Source of the DNA: Alphaproteobacteria bacterium
Lineage (GTDB): Bacteria; Pseudomonadota; Alphaproteobacteria; Thalassobaculales; Thalassobaculaceae
Direction: 5' to 3'
Length of the DNA: 64,000 bases
NCBI GenBank assembly: GCA_022822665.1
Contig: JAJEAR010000012.1
Location: 186,001 to 250,000 of the forward strand
Both the position numbers and the translations under genes were made by a program. The notes beneath the pieces were generated by a model. It saw only the letters and a program-made list of their open reading frames with translations. It was not told where the DNA came from and did no database searches. Below are positions 1 to 10,002 of the stretch, one piece after another. Each line of letters starts with the position of its first letter. The stretch's first letter is position 1.

Positions 1-30
1 GCTCCTCCGGTCCCGTGCGCCTGCCGGACA

Positions 31-825
31 TCATCCGGACATGAATGCCGCAAGCGCGTCGAGGGTCTCGTCGGGCTGTTCAACCATCATCATGTGCCCG
101 GCGCGCTCGAGCACAACCGTGCTGCTTTCGGCAAGCGCGTCGGCCAGCGGCGCCGCTGCGCGCGCCGGCGTCATACGGTCATCCGACCCGAGCAGCAGCA
201 ACGCCGGGCAGGCAACGGCGGCCGCTGCCTCGAGCCCGTCCTTCCAGTCATTGCACGCGGCAAGGTCGTTGGCGAGCACGCCCGACGCCCCGGCCTCGAG
301 CAGCCGCAGGCTCGCACCGGTGACCCAGAGCCCCGGAGCCCGGTGACCGCCGATCTGGCCACGGCGCCCGACCCCCCATCCCACGATCGACTCGTACGCC
401 TCGTGTCGTCCTTCCCGTGCCGCCCCGAGCAGGTCTGGATGCACCGGCATGTGCGCCAGCGCCCCGAGCAGTGCCAGCCGGCTGACGGAGTCCGGATGGC
501 GTGCCGCATACGCAAGCACGATCAGCGCCCCGAGCGAATGTCCGACGAGATGCACCTCCCGGGCGCCGGCCGCGTCGAGTACCGCGGCGAGCCAGTCGGC
601 ATAGCCCGGCACCGAATCCGGCGCCGGCCCCTGCGAGCGTCCGTGGCCCGGCAGGTCGAGACCAAGCACCGAGAAGCCGTGATGGGCGAAGTAGCGCGCC
701 TGCATCGACCAGACGGTGTGATCCATTCCGGCGCCATGCACCAGAACCAGCGTCGCCCGGCCGGGCTCGAAGGGTGCCCCGCCGGTGGCCGCAAACACCC
801 GCCGGCCCCGGACTTCGAGTTCCAT
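31..825 (-). CDS. alpha/beta-fold hydrolase
   Basis: A 264-aa single-domain alpha/beta hydrolase. An early VLVHGAGMDHTVW stretch gives the oxyanion region, GHSLGA is the nucleophile elbow with Ser, a GSDDRMTP segment carries the likely acidic residue, and the ERAGHMMMVEQPD stretch near the C-terminus supplies the His. I chose the ATG at 825 because the open frame upstream is only the shadow of metY and this ATG lies 2 bases after the metY stop, so the two genes are almost certainly cotranscribed. The substrate cannot be read from sequence. The position next to a homocysteine-forming enzyme hints at an ester or lactone linked to sulfur amino-acid metabolism, but that is inference. It is too short and lacks the features of a homoserine O-acetyltransferase. 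Confidence 0.85.
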   Translation of the reverse strand: MELEVRGRRVFAATGGAPFEPGRATLVLVHGAGMDHTVWSMQARYFAHHGFSVLGLDLPGHGRSQGPAPDSVPGYADWLAAVLDAAGAREVHLVGHSLGALIVLAYAARHPDSVSRLALLGALAHMPVHPDLLGAAREGRHEAYESIVGWGVGRRGQIGGHRAPGLWVTGASLRLLEAGASGVLANDLAACNDWKDGLEAAAAVACPALLLLGSDDRMTPARAAAPLADALAESSTVVLERAGHMMMVEQPDETLDALAAFMSG

Positions 826-827
826 CG

Positions 828-2135
828 TCAGCTCGCCCTGCGTACCGTGGCGGCCCTGAGCGCCTGGCGCAGGTCGGCGACCAGGTCCGCAGGGTCCTCG
901 AGACCGACCGACAGACGGACCAGGTCCTCGGACAGGCCGGCCCCGCGCATGGTCTCCGCGTCCATCTGCTGATGGGTCGTGCTTGCGGGATGGATGACCA
1001 GTGACTTGGCATCTCCCACATTGGCCAGATGCGACCACAGGCCCAGCCGCTCGATGAACCTGCGGCCGGCCTCGCGCCCGCCCCTGATGCCGAAGGCGAT
1101 CATCGACCCGGCACCGGAGGGAAGCAGCCGCCGCGCGAGCTCCCGGTCGGGATGATCGTCAAGCTCGGGGTAGCTGACCCATTCCACCGCGTCGGACCCG
1201 GCGAGGAACCGGGCAACGGCGCGTGCGTTGGCAACGTGCCGATCCATGCGCATCGGCAGGGTCTCGACGCCCTGGAGGATGTGGAACGCGGTTGCGGGCG
1301 CCATGCACGCACCGAAGTCGCGCAAGCCCTCGGCTCGCGCCCGCATGATGAAGGCCTGGGGTCCGAATTCCTCGGTGAAGTCGAGCCCGTGATAGCCGGC
1401 ATACGGCTCGGTGAGCGTGGGAAACAGTCCCGACCCCTCCCAGTCGAAGGTGCCGCCGTCCACCAGCACGCCGCCAATCGCGACACCGTGACCGCCGAGC
1501 CACTTGGTTGCGGAGTGGACGATCAGGTCGGCTCCGTGATCGAACGGCCGGCACAGCCACGGAGTGGCAAAGGTCGAGTCCACCATCAGCGGTATGCCGG
1601 CGGCATGGGCGATCTCCGCGATCGCGGGAATGTCCATGATCTCGAGGCCGGGATTGCCGATGGTCTCGCCGAACACCAGCCTGGTTTCCGGGCGGATCGC
1701 GGCGCGGAACCCCTCGAGATCACGCGGGTGCACCTTGGTGGTCTCGATCCCGAAACGCGGCAGGGTATGGCTGAACAGGTTGTGACTGCCGCCATAGAGC
1801 GCGCTCGAGGCGACGATGTGACCGCCCTGGCCCATCAGGGTCATGATGCCGAGGACCAGGGCGGCGTGGCCGCTCGCTGTCGCCACGGCTCCCACGCCGT
1901 TCTCGAGCGCGGCGACACGTTCCTCGAGAACCGCAACCGTCGGGTTCGAGATGCGCGAATAGATGTGGCCGGCCCGCTCGAGGTTGAACAGCGAAGCGGC
2001 GTGGTCCACGTCGCGGAACACGTAGGACGTGGTCTGGTAGATCGGAACGGCGCGCGCGCCGGTCGCCGGGTCCGGCTGTTGCCCGGCGTGCAGTGCGAGC
2101 GTGGTCGGGTCGTAGGTGTTTCCGGACGATGTCAT
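828..2135 (-). CDS. metY: O-acetylhomoserine aminocarboxypropyltransferase (sulfhydrylase)
   Basis: A 435-aa PLP enzyme of the Cys/Met metabolism family. It converts O-acetylhomoserine and sulfide to homocysteine in direct-sulfhydrylation methionine synthesis. The N-terminal TTLALHAGQQPDP and PIYQTTSYVF stretches are typical of MetY, and the PLP lysine lies in HSATKWLGGHG. Length fits MetY (about 430 aa) better than the shorter MetZ. The ATG at 2135 is chosen over the much longer open frame upstream because homology starts there. It is followed after 2 bases by the hydrolase gene and transcribed divergently from the copper-chaperone gene. The upstream region has only weak resemblance to a SAM-II aptamer, so no riboswitch is called. 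Confidence 0.92.
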   Translation of the reverse strand: MTSSGNTYDPTTLALHAGQQPDPATGARAVPIYQTTSYVFRDVDHAASLFNLERAGHIYSRISNPTVAVLEERVAALENGVGAVATASGHAALVLGIMTLMGQGGHIVASSALYGGSHNLFSHTLPRFGIETTKVHPRDLEGFRAAIRPETRLVFGETIGNPGLEIMDIPAIAEIAHAAGIPLMVDSTFATPWLCRPFDHGADLIVHSATKWLGGHGVAIGGVLVDGGTFDWEGSGLFPTLTEPYAGYHGLDFTEEFGPQAFIMRARAEGLRDFGACMAPATAFHILQGVETLPMRMDRHVANARAVARFLAGSDAVEWVSYPELDDHPDRELARRLLPSGAGSMIAFGIRGGREAGRRFIERLGLWSHLANVGDAKSLVIHPASTTHQQMDAETMRGAGLSEDLVRLSVGLEDPADLVADLRQALRAATVRRAS

Positions 2136-2275
2136 GGTCGTGGTATCCTTCCCGCCGGCCCAGATCACCCATAGTGGCGGAGTCCGCACATGCCAGCAAC
2201 TCGCGTTCAGGTCGACGCGGCGGCCCTTCGGATCCGGCAGCCGGCACTCCGCGCAGTGCCGGTTCCCGGTCGGTA

Positions 2276-2752
2276 ATGCCGCATCGCCTCTTCCCGCTGC
2301 TCCTGGTGCTGGTCGCGCCGCTTGCCGCCATGGCGGCCGGGCCCGGTCATTCGGGTCCGCAGGCGACGGCGGGCACACTGGAAATCAGCGCCGTGCGCGC
2401 GCCGGCATCGCTCGGGGCGGCACGCAACGGTGTCATCTACCTTTCTGTCCGCAACACCGGTGATCAGCCGGACGCTCTGCTGGAAGCCCGGTCCGCGGTC
2501 GCGAAACGGACCGAGCTTCACACCCATGTCCATTCCGACGGCATCATGCGGATGCGCCGGGTCGACCGGTTCGGCATCCCGGCCAACGGCATGCTCGACC
2601 TTCGTTCCGGCGGGAACCACATCATGCTGGTGACACTGCACGAACCGCTGGTAACCGGCCGGCAGTTCGACCTGACCCTGGTGTTCGAGCACGCGGGCGC
2701 CCTGGATGTCAGGGTCGAGGTCGTGCCGTTCGGGTCCGGGCACCGTCACTGA
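2276..2752 (+). CDS. PCu(A)C-type periplasmic copper chaperone
   Basis: A 158-aa protein with an N-terminal signal peptide (MPHRLFPLLLVLVAPLAAMA) and a cupredoxin-like PCu(A)C domain. The copper-ligand pattern is visible: a His/Met-rich HTHVHSDGIMRM stretch followed by GNHIML, which supplies the second His-x-Met. Family members deliver Cu(I) to the Cu(A)/Cu(B) centres of cytochrome oxidase in the periplasm. The ATG at 2276 starts the signal peptide. No Sco, DsbD or oxidase assembly partner is next to it; the neighbours are metY (divergent) and bdhA (convergent). Confidence 0.85.
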   Translation: MPHRLFPLLLVLVAPLAAMAAGPGHSGPQATAGTLEISAVRAPASLGAARNGVIYLSVRNTGDQPDALLEARSAVAKRTELHTHVHSDGIMRMRRVDRFGIPANGMLDLRSGGNHIMLVTLHEPLVTGRQFDLTLVFEHAGALDVRVEVVPFGSGHRH

Positions 2753-2755
2753 AAC

Positions 2756-2770
2756 AGCCGCCGCGCGGCT
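2756..2770. terminator. hairpin between two convergent genes
   Basis: A perfect 6-bp stem with a 3-base loop (AGCCGC-CGC-GCGGCT) lies between the stop of the copper-chaperone gene and the stop of bdhA, including the bdhA stop codon. It has no T-tract on either side, so it could be a weak bidirectional terminator or mRNA 3'-end stabiliser. This rests on position and symmetry only. Confidence 0.3.
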
Positions 2771-3575
2771 ACTGCGCGCTCCACCCGCCGTCGAGCGACA
2801 GGGTGGTCCCGGTCATGTTGGCCGCGGCCCGGCTGCACAGGAACAGTGCCGCTTCAGCGATCTCCTCCGCGGTGGTGAAGGCGCCGGACGGCTGTTTTTC
2901 CAACAGCAGGTCGCGGGTTGCCTGCTCGACCGGGATGCCGGCAGCACCGGCCCGGGCCTCGATCTGCGCCATCACCAGCGGCGTGTGCACCCATCCCGGG
3001 CAGATCGCGTTGCAGGTCACGCCGCTGCCGGCTGTCTCCAGGGCAACGACCCGGGTCATGCCCACCAGTCCGTGCTTTGCCGCCACGTAGGCCACCTTTT
3101 CCACAGACGCCACCAGGCCGTGGACGGAGGCGATGTTGATGATCCTGCCCCAGCCGCGCTGCTTCATTCCGGCAACCACCGCCTTGGTGGCATGGAACGC
3201 CGCTGACAGGTTCACGCCGATGACATCGTCCCAGGCCTGGTCCGGGAACGCCTCCACCGGCGAGGTATGCTGGATGCCGGCGTTGTTGACGAGAATGTCG
3301 ACCGGCCCGAGCTCGTCAGCTGCCCGCGACAGCATGGCGCGAACCTGTTCGGGCCGGCGCATGTCGGCGTCGCTGTAGAGCACCCGCACCGAGCACCGGC
3401 GCTCGAGTTCCGCCCGCTGTTCCTCGATGTCCGCCGCGTCACCGAAACCGTTCAGCACCAGGCCCGCGCCCGACTCCGCGAAGGTCCGGGCGATGACCCG
3501 GCCGATGCCGCTGGTCGACCCGGTCACGACAGCGACCCTGCCGCGCACTGCGGACTGTTCCACGGTCCCGGTCAT
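2769..3575 (-). CDS. bdhA: D-3-hydroxybutyrate dehydrogenase (SDR family)
   Basis: A 268-aa short-chain dehydrogenase that interconverts 3-hydroxybutyrate and acetoacetate with NAD. It shows TGSTSGIG for cofactor binding, NNAG, and the catalytic Tyr-x3-Lys in VAYVAAKHG. Two stretches are diagnostic of this SDR subgroup: ICPGWVHTPLV and LLEKQPSGAF. The C-terminus LSLDGGWSAQ is also typical. The ATG at 3575 overlaps the stop of the upstream dehydrogenase gene (ATGA), so the two are translationally coupled. The role is probably in polyhydroxybutyrate or ketone-body use. Confidence 0.88.
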   Translation of the reverse strand: MTGTVEQSAVRGRVAVVTGSTSGIGRVIARTFAESGAGLVLNGFGDAADIEEQRAELERRCSVRVLYSDADMRRPEQVRAMLSRAADELGPVDILVNNAGIQHTSPVEAFPDQAWDDVIGVNLSAAFHATKAVVAGMKQRGWGRIINIASVHGLVASVEKVAYVAAKHGLVGMTRVVALETAGSGVTCNAICPGWVHTPLVMAQIEARAGAAGIPVEQATRDLLLEKQPSGAFTTAEEIAEAALFLCSRAAANMTGTTLSLDGGWSAQ

Positions 3576-4636
3576 CCGCGGACCGCGGCCGCAATCGCGG
3601 CACCGAGATCGGCGGTCGTTGCCTGGCCGCCGAGATCGGGGGTCTTCGGTCCGCCGCCGGCGATCACGTCCTCGCAGGCCCGCACGATGGCCGCGGCGGC
3701 CTCGCCGTGGCCGTGGTGCTCGAGCAGCATGGCGCCGGACCAGATCTGGCCGATCGGGTTGGCAATGCCCTTCCCCGCGATGTCCGGGGCCGAACCGTGC
3801 ACCGGCTCGAACATCGAGGGGAGATCCATGTCCGGGTTGATGTTGGCGGACGGCGCGATGGCGATCGAACCCGCGACCGCGGGGCCCAGGTCGGACAGGA
3901 TGTCGCCGAACAGGTTGGAGCCCACCACCACGTCGAACCAGTCCGGGTGCAGCACGAAATGGGCCGTGAGGATATCGATGTGATACTGGTCGGTCTCGAG
4001 CTCGGGGTAGTCGGCGGCCACGGCGCGGAACCGCTCGTCCCAGTACGGCATCGTGTGGATGATCCCGTTCGACTTCGTCGCGGAGGTGACCTTCTTCAGC
4101 CCGAGTTCCCGGCAGAGCGAGAACGCGTAGTTCAGGATCCTGTCGGTGCCATGGCGGGTGAAGATGCTCTCCTGTACCGCCATTTCCTGGTCCGAACCCC
4201 GGTGCAGCCGTCCGCCGATCTCCGAGTACTCGCCCTCGTTGTTTTCCCGGACCACCCAGAAATTGATGTCCTCGGGACCCCGGCCGGCCAGCGGACACGG
4301 CATGCCGCGCAGCATTCGAACCGGGCGCAGGTTGACGTACTGGCGCATCTCGCGCCGGATCGGGATCAGCAAGCCCCACAGCGAGACATGGTCCGGGACA
4401 CCGGGATAGCCGCAGGCGCCGAGAAAGATCGAGTCGAACTCCTTCAGGGTCTCGATTCCGTCCTCCGGCATCAGGCGGCCGGTCTTGTGGAAGCGCTCGC
4501 AACCCCAGTCGAATTCCGTGAAGCTGTACTCGATCCCGAACCTGGCGCCGGCAGCCTCGAGGACCCTGAGACCTTCCGGCACCACCTCCCAGCCGATCCC
4601 GTCGCCGGGAATGACCGCAATCCTGAGTGCTGACAT
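3572..4636 (-). CDS. tartrate / D-malate-type decarboxylating dehydrogenase
   Basis: A 354-aa member of the isopropylmalate/isocitrate dehydrogenase superfamily, most like tartrate dehydrogenase/decarboxylase and D-malate dehydrogenase (TtuC/DmlA). It begins with IAVIPGDGIGWEVVPEGLRV. The active-site region has RENNEGEYSEIGGR, and the metal-binding Asp cluster lies in SNLFGDILSDLGPAVAGS. The EPVHGSAPDIAGKGIANPIG stretch is the NAD-binding segment. It uses NAD and a divalent metal to oxidise and decarboxylate a C4 hydroxyacid. It overlaps bdhA by four bases, forming a two-gene operon. Exact substrate (tartrate, D-malate or another) cannot be decided from sequence. Confidence 0.85.
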   Translation of the reverse strand: MSALRIAVIPGDGIGWEVVPEGLRVLEAAGARFGIEYSFTEFDWGCERFHKTGRLMPEDGIETLKEFDSIFLGACGYPGVPDHVSLWGLLIPIRREMRQYVNLRPVRMLRGMPCPLAGRGPEDINFWVVRENNEGEYSEIGGRLHRGSDQEMAVQESIFTRHGTDRILNYAFSLCRELGLKKVTSATKSNGIIHTMPYWDERFRAVAADYPELETDQYHIDILTAHFVLHPDWFDVVVGSNLFGDILSDLGPAVAGSIAIAPSANINPDMDLPSMFEPVHGSAPDIAGKGIANPIGQIWSGAMLLEHHGHGEAAAAIVRACEDVIAGGGPKTPDLGGQATTADLGAAIAAAVRG

Positions 4637-4789
4637 GTGGCGTGCTCGCTCCTGGTGGTGATGGCCGCGCCCCGCCGGGCCGCGGCCCTATATAGGAGAG
4701 GGCCCCGTTCGTGCGCCAGCACTGATTGACCGGGTCACACCGGCGGGGACACTATGGGGCGACGACATGACGCACATGAGGGACGGGGA

Positions 4790-5805
<1,016 letters not shown>

Positions 5806-5809
<4 letters not shown>

Positions 5810-6849
5810 AGGTCGCGCTGAAGGACCTGCCGCGCCTGGTCTCCGGCCTGCCGCCGCAGCTTCGCGCCATCCTGGTCTACGGTCCCGACGACGGCCACGT
5901 CAGCGAGACGGCCGAGGCGCTGGCCCGAAGCGTGGTCGACGACCTCGAGGATCCGTTCCGGGTCACGGTGCTTCACGGGGAAACCCTCGCGGGCTCGCCG
6001 GGCATGCTCATGGATGCCGCGACCACGCCGGCCCTGACCATGGGCCGGCGCCTGGTCCGGCTTCGGCACGTCCCGGACCGGGCCGCATCACTGTTTGCGG
6101 AACTTGCGGCGGCTGCCGGCGTCGACTCGGTCACGGTAGCGGAGGCGGGCGCGCTCAGGCCCTCCTCGCCGTTGCGCAAGCTGTTCGAGACTACCGAGAC
6201 ACTGGCGGCACTGCCCTGTTACGGCGACGACGGTGCCGGGCTGCGGCAGTTCATTCGCGAGGTCCTGGGCAGCCGGGATGTCCGGATCGAGGCGGATGCG
6301 CTTGATTTCCTGGCCGGGCGGCTCGGTGCGGACCGCCGGCAGACCAGGGCAGAGATCGAGAAACTGGCTCTCATGGCCGGGCCCGGACAGCAACTGGGCC
6401 TCGCCGAGGTGGTGGAGGCAGTGGGGGACAGCGGGGAACTGGGCTTCGGCGACATCGCCAATGCGGTTGCCCGCGGCGACGCCCCGCGGCTCGAGCGCGC
6501 CCTGGTGCGGGCCTGGGCCGGGGGCGACACTCCGGTCGGTGTCCTGCGGCTGGTGATGATGCACTTCCAGCGCCTGCACCAGGCCGCGAGCGCCCTCGGC
6601 GCCGGCCGCAACCTCGATGCGGCGCTGTCATCCCTGCGCCCGCCCGTGATTCCGTTCAACCGCCGCCCGTTCGCAGAGCAGGTGCGCAGCTGGCCGCCGG
6701 CCCGCATCGAGACCGTCCTGCGCCGGCTTCACGAGGCAGAACGACAGTGCAAGTCGACAGGGATCCCCGATCGGGCCGTCTGCGGACAGGTCCTGCTCGG
6801 CATCTGCCTGGTCCAGCGACAGGCCCGCGGCAGACAGGGCCGGCGGTAG
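5806..6849 (+). CDS. holA: DNA polymerase III delta subunit
   Basis: A 347-aa delta subunit of the clamp loader, which opens the beta clamp so it can be loaded on primed DNA. The AILVYGPDDGHVSETAEAL stretch near residue 22 is the degenerate P-loop typical of HolA, which does not hydrolyse ATP. GRRLVRLRHV and the C-terminal helical collar region (VGVLRLVMMHFQRLHQ) are also characteristic. Its ATG overlaps the stop of ltaE by four bases. In many alphaproteobacteria holA follows parB; here it has been separated from the parAB locus by about 32 kb. Confidence 0.88.
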
Positions 6850-6985
6850 GGCGTTCCGGCGCACCATGCAGCCGCGCCACCGGGCGCCGGCTATGTCAAC
6901 CACTGCCGTACCGACCTATACTCCCGGTGGCGCACGGGCTCAGGCAGCAGCTGCCCGTGGCTGCCTAGCAAGGGGAGGAACAGTC

Positions 6986-8170
6986 ATGAACCAGATGCAA
7001 TGGACGCGGCGCGCGTTCATGTACGCGACGTCGAGCATCGGCGCAGCCGCGGTGTTGGGCCGTATCCCGGGGGCTTCGGCCGCGGACGGCCAGGCGCTCA
7101 AGATCTGGGCAAATCCGGGCGTGCACAAGGTCGGCGCGAAGGACTGGAGCGCCATGGAGTCCCAGGGCGGCATTTCCATCGCCGCGACCGCGAAGAGCGC
7201 GCGGGCCGACGAGGCGATCCAGAAAATGGTCGTGGGTGACGGCAACAAGCTCTTTGACGCGGTCACCGACAACGGGGGCGGCATGGAGGATGCGCTCGCC
7301 TCGCAGGGCGCCATCGTGCCCCTCGACACGGGCCAGGTTCCCAACTGGAAGAACATTCTTCCCGTCTACAACGAAGGGGGTCTCGCCGCCCACACCATCC
7401 GCTACGAAGGCCAGGTCTACGCGACGCCGATGATCTCGAATGCCGACTCAATGGCGTACGACTACAAGGCGCTCGGTTTCCATCCGGACAGCTGGGGCAT
7501 CATGTTCGACGCCCAGTTCAAGGGCCGTGTCGCGCTGCAGAACGACTTCGGGCCGACATTGACCAACATGGCCATCTACCTGAAGGAAAGCGGCAAGATC
7601 GAGATCGACAACCCGTCCGACATGACGCCGAAGGAGGTCCAGGCGGTCTGCGAGTTCCTGATCGACTGGAAGAAGAAGGGCCAGTTCCGGACCTTCTGGG
7701 ACGGATTCCAGAACGGTGTCGGCATCCTGGCCAGCGGTGAAGTACTGATGTCGTCCTGCTGGGAACCGATCCAGATCATTGCCAACCGCAAGACCGGCGA
7801 CAAGGCCGACATCCGCTACGGCACCATGAAGGAAGGTCACCAGACCTGGAACAACATGATCATGCTGACCAGGGGCGGGCGCGAGCGCGGCGCGGACGAA
7901 CTGTACTACAAGCTTGCCAATGTCTATCTCTCGCCATGGTTCGGCGCACGGACCCTGTCGGGACTGGGCTTTGCACCGCAGATGCTGGGCGTTGACGAAT
8001 ACATCAAGGCGCATCCTGACGATTTCGCACCCGATGTGCAGGAGGTCGTGCTCGACATCCTGACGCGAAAGAACGCCCGCTTCGCGGTTGCGGGCAATGC
8101 GTGGCAGAACGTCTTCCCGACCCACATTCGTGCCTACCAGGACTGGTGGGCGCGTCTGCAGGCGGCCTGA
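6986..8170 (+). CDS. ABC transporter substrate-binding protein (polyamine type), Tat-exported
   Basis: A 394-aa periplasmic binding protein of the PotD-like family. The N-terminus carries a Tat signal (WTRRAFMYA, then a hydrophobic stretch and an AxA cleavage site near GASAA), so it is probably exported folded. The ATG at 6986 is preceded by a strong AGGGGAGGA ribosome site; the longer frame upstream lacks one. It is the first gene of a four-gene importer running to 11124 with spacings of 6, 7 and 10 bases. Ligand is unknown: a polyamine, amino acid or other small cation are possible. Confidence 0.85.
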   Translation: MNQMQWTRRAFMYATSSIGAAAVLGRIPGASAADGQALKIWANPGVHKVGAKDWSAMESQGGISIAATAKSARADEAIQKMVVGDGNKLFDAVTDNGGGMEDALASQGAIVPLDTGQVPNWKNILPVYNEGGLAAHTIRYEGQVYATPMISNADSMAYDYKALGFHPDSWGIMFDAQFKGRVALQNDFGPTLTNMAIYLKESGKIEIDNPSDMTPKEVQAVCEFLIDWKKKGQFRTFWDGFQNGVGILASGEVLMSSCWEPIQIIANRKTGDKADIRYGTMKEGHQTWNNMIMLTRGGRERGADELYYKLANVYLSPWFGARTLSGLGFAPQMLGVDEYIKAHPDDFAPDVQEVVLDILTRKNARFAVAGNAWQNVFPTHIRAYQDWWARLQAA

Positions 8171-8176
8171 CGGACC

Positions 8177-9094
8177 GTGACCCCGACGACGGACAGGGGC
8201 CGGGATCTCCCGGCCCCTCCCGACCGGTGGAGACGGCTTCTCGGGGAAGACGGCATCCAGAAATGGGTGTTCTACATCCCGGTCGTCTTCTTCATCCTGT
8301 TCTTTGCGGCGCCGATGGCGCTGACCGTGGTGTGGAGTGTCTTCGAGCGCACCCAGTTCTGGATGGAACCGGGCTTCACCCTGTTTGCCTACGAGAATTT
8401 CTTCACGTCCGCGCGGGCGGAGAACTACGTCCTGTCCATGCTGCATGCGGCAGCGGCGGTCGTCATCTCGTTTGTCATCGGCTTTCCCATAGCCGTCTTC
8501 ATACGCCGGCGGGTCACCCGGGCGGCCCAGCACCGGGTCATCCTGCTGTTCATCCTGCCGTTCATGATTTCGGAACTGGTACGGGTCTTCGCCATGCGCC
8601 CGGTCCTCGGGCGCAACGGCGTCGTCAATTCCGTCCTCATGGAACTGGGGATCCTGTCGGAACCGATCACCGTCATCCTGTATTCGCCCCTCGGCGTGAT
8701 CATCGGCGACGTCATGTCGTTCCTGCCGTTCATGATCTTTGCGGGGTTCCTGGCGCTGGAAGCGGTGCAGAACTACATCTTCGAGGTCTGTGACGACCTG
8801 GGGACCGGGCGTGTGCGGCTGTTTGCCGACATCGTCCTGCCCCTGGCCGCGCCCGGCATTTTCGCCGGCAGCGTGTTCATCTTCGTCAACTCGATGGGTG
8901 TCGCCCTGGTACCGACACTGCTCGGCGGGCCCGGTGCGGTGAATGCGGGGCTGATTGCCAATCAGGCCATCGTCGCCCTGGACTTTCCACTGGCCATGGC
9001 CATCAGCACGATCATGATCTTCACCCTCGTCCTGCTGCTCTATATCGGTCACCGGCTGTTCGACCTGACCAAGATCCTCGAGCCGATCAGCTGA
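8177..9094 (+). CDS. ABC transporter permease (PotB-like)
   Basis: A 305-aa inner-membrane permease with six predicted membrane segments, starting near FYIPVVFFILFFAAPMALTV. The cytoplasmic EAA-type loop is visible around VCDDLGTGRVRLFADIVLPLA, which contacts the ATPase. It starts with GTG at 8177, six bases after the binding-protein stop. It pairs with the next permease to form the membrane channel. Confidence 0.85.
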   Translation: MTPTTDRGRDLPAPPDRWRRLLGEDGIQKWVFYIPVVFFILFFAAPMALTVVWSVFERTQFWMEPGFTLFAYENFFTSARAENYVLSMLHAAAAVVISFVIGFPIAVFIRRRVTRAAQHRVILLFILPFMISELVRVFAMRPVLGRNGVVNSVLMELGILSEPITVILYSPLGVIIGDVMSFLPFMIFAGFLALEAVQNYIFEVCDDLGTGRVRLFADIVLPLAAPGIFAGSVFIFVNSMGVALVPTLLGGPGAVNAGLIANQAIVALDFPLAMAISTIMIFTLVLLLYIGHRLFDLTKILEPIS

Positions 9095-9101
9095 GCCGGC
9101 C

Positions 9102-9992
9102 ATGTACGACGACTTCGCCAACCCGTGGACCATCCGGCTGAAGTGGGCGTACCTGCTCGCCGTCGTGTTCGCACTGCTGATGCCGGTGTTCTACACCATC
9201 GGCATTTCCTTCAACCTGCATGGCTTCGGCGCCCGGATCTACGAATTCACCTTCGAGTGGTACCGCGTCGTCCTGGGCGACACGCTGCTCGTCATCTCGC
9301 TCAAGTGGACGCTGTACCTGGCGCTGGCGACGATCGCCGCGACCATTCCGATGGCGCTGCTGTCGGCGAAGTTCTACAAGCGCACGCGGCGCAAGGTCGC
9401 CTTCGTCGCGCTGATGCTCTCGCCGCTGTTCGTGCCCGCCGACATCATGGGCTCGAGCCTGCTGGTCTTCTTCAAGAACCTCGCGAAGGGGTTTGCCTGG
9501 CTCGGGCAGACGCTCGGCGTCGGCTGGTTCGACGGCTGGTTCGACCTGGGTTTCCTCACCGCGGTGATCGGACAGATCATCTATACCCATCCCTACGCGT
9601 TCATCGTCATCCTGATCACGATGTCGCGGTACCGCGTGCAGCAGACCGAGGCCGCCAGGGCCTGCGGCGCCAACGCCTGGCAGGCTTTCTGGGACGTCGA
9701 GTTCCCGCAGATCCGCGTCGGGGTGTTCAGCTCCTGCGCATTCGTGACGATCCTGTCGTTCAACGAGGCGGTGCGCACCGCGCTGCTGAAGGGCGGGTTC
9801 GATACCTTCTCCAACATGCTGGTCGCCCAGATGCTCAACATCGGCATGTCCGGCGAGTCCTACGCAATGGCCGGGATCATGAGCATCGTGTCGATGATAG
9901 TGATCGGGACGGTGATCGTTTACACTCTGGTTCGGGCCGAACGGCTGGAACGCAGGGCCCGGGCCATGGCCGAACCGGTGATGTCCGATTGA
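9102..9992 (+). CDS. ABC transporter permease (PotC-like)
   Basis: A 296-aa second permease of the same importer. Hydrophobic segments begin at WAYLLAVVFALLMPVFYTIG. The EAA loop is at EAARACGANAWQAFWDVEFP, giving the coupling helix for the ATPase. It starts with ATG eight bases past the previous stop and is followed ten bases later by the ATPase gene. Confidence 0.85.
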   Translation: MYDDFANPWTIRLKWAYLLAVVFALLMPVFYTIGISFNLHGFGARIYEFTFEWYRVVLGDTLLVISLKWTLYLALATIAATIPMALLSAKFYKRTRRKVAFVALMLSPLFVPADIMGSSLLVFFKNLAKGFAWLGQTLGVGWFDGWFDLGFLTAVIGQIIYTHPYAFIVILITMSRYRVQQTEAARACGANAWQAFWDVEFPQIRVGVFSSCAFVTILSFNEAVRTALLKGGFDTFSNMLVAQMLNIGMSGESYAMAGIMSIVSMIVIGTVIVYTLVRAERLERRARAMAEPVMSD

Positions 9993-10002
9993 CCGACACT
10001 CC

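Noticed and set aside
2140..2180. Possible SAM-II riboswitch upstream of metY
   Set aside because: A GGTGATCTGGGCCGGC-like stretch on the - strand recalls part of the aptamer, but the remaining conserved bases are missing and the start codon follows too closely.
2769..4502. A 577-codon open frame joining both dehydrogenase regions on the - strand
   Set aside because: Only its last 268 codons are a real protein (bdhA); the rest is an out-of-frame shadow of the tartrate-type dehydrogenase.
7448..9133. A 561-codon open frame opposite the ABC transporter
   Set aside because: Its composition is low-complexity, rich in Asp, Arg, Gln and His, and it is fully antisense to well-recognised transporter genes; a GC-rich shadow.
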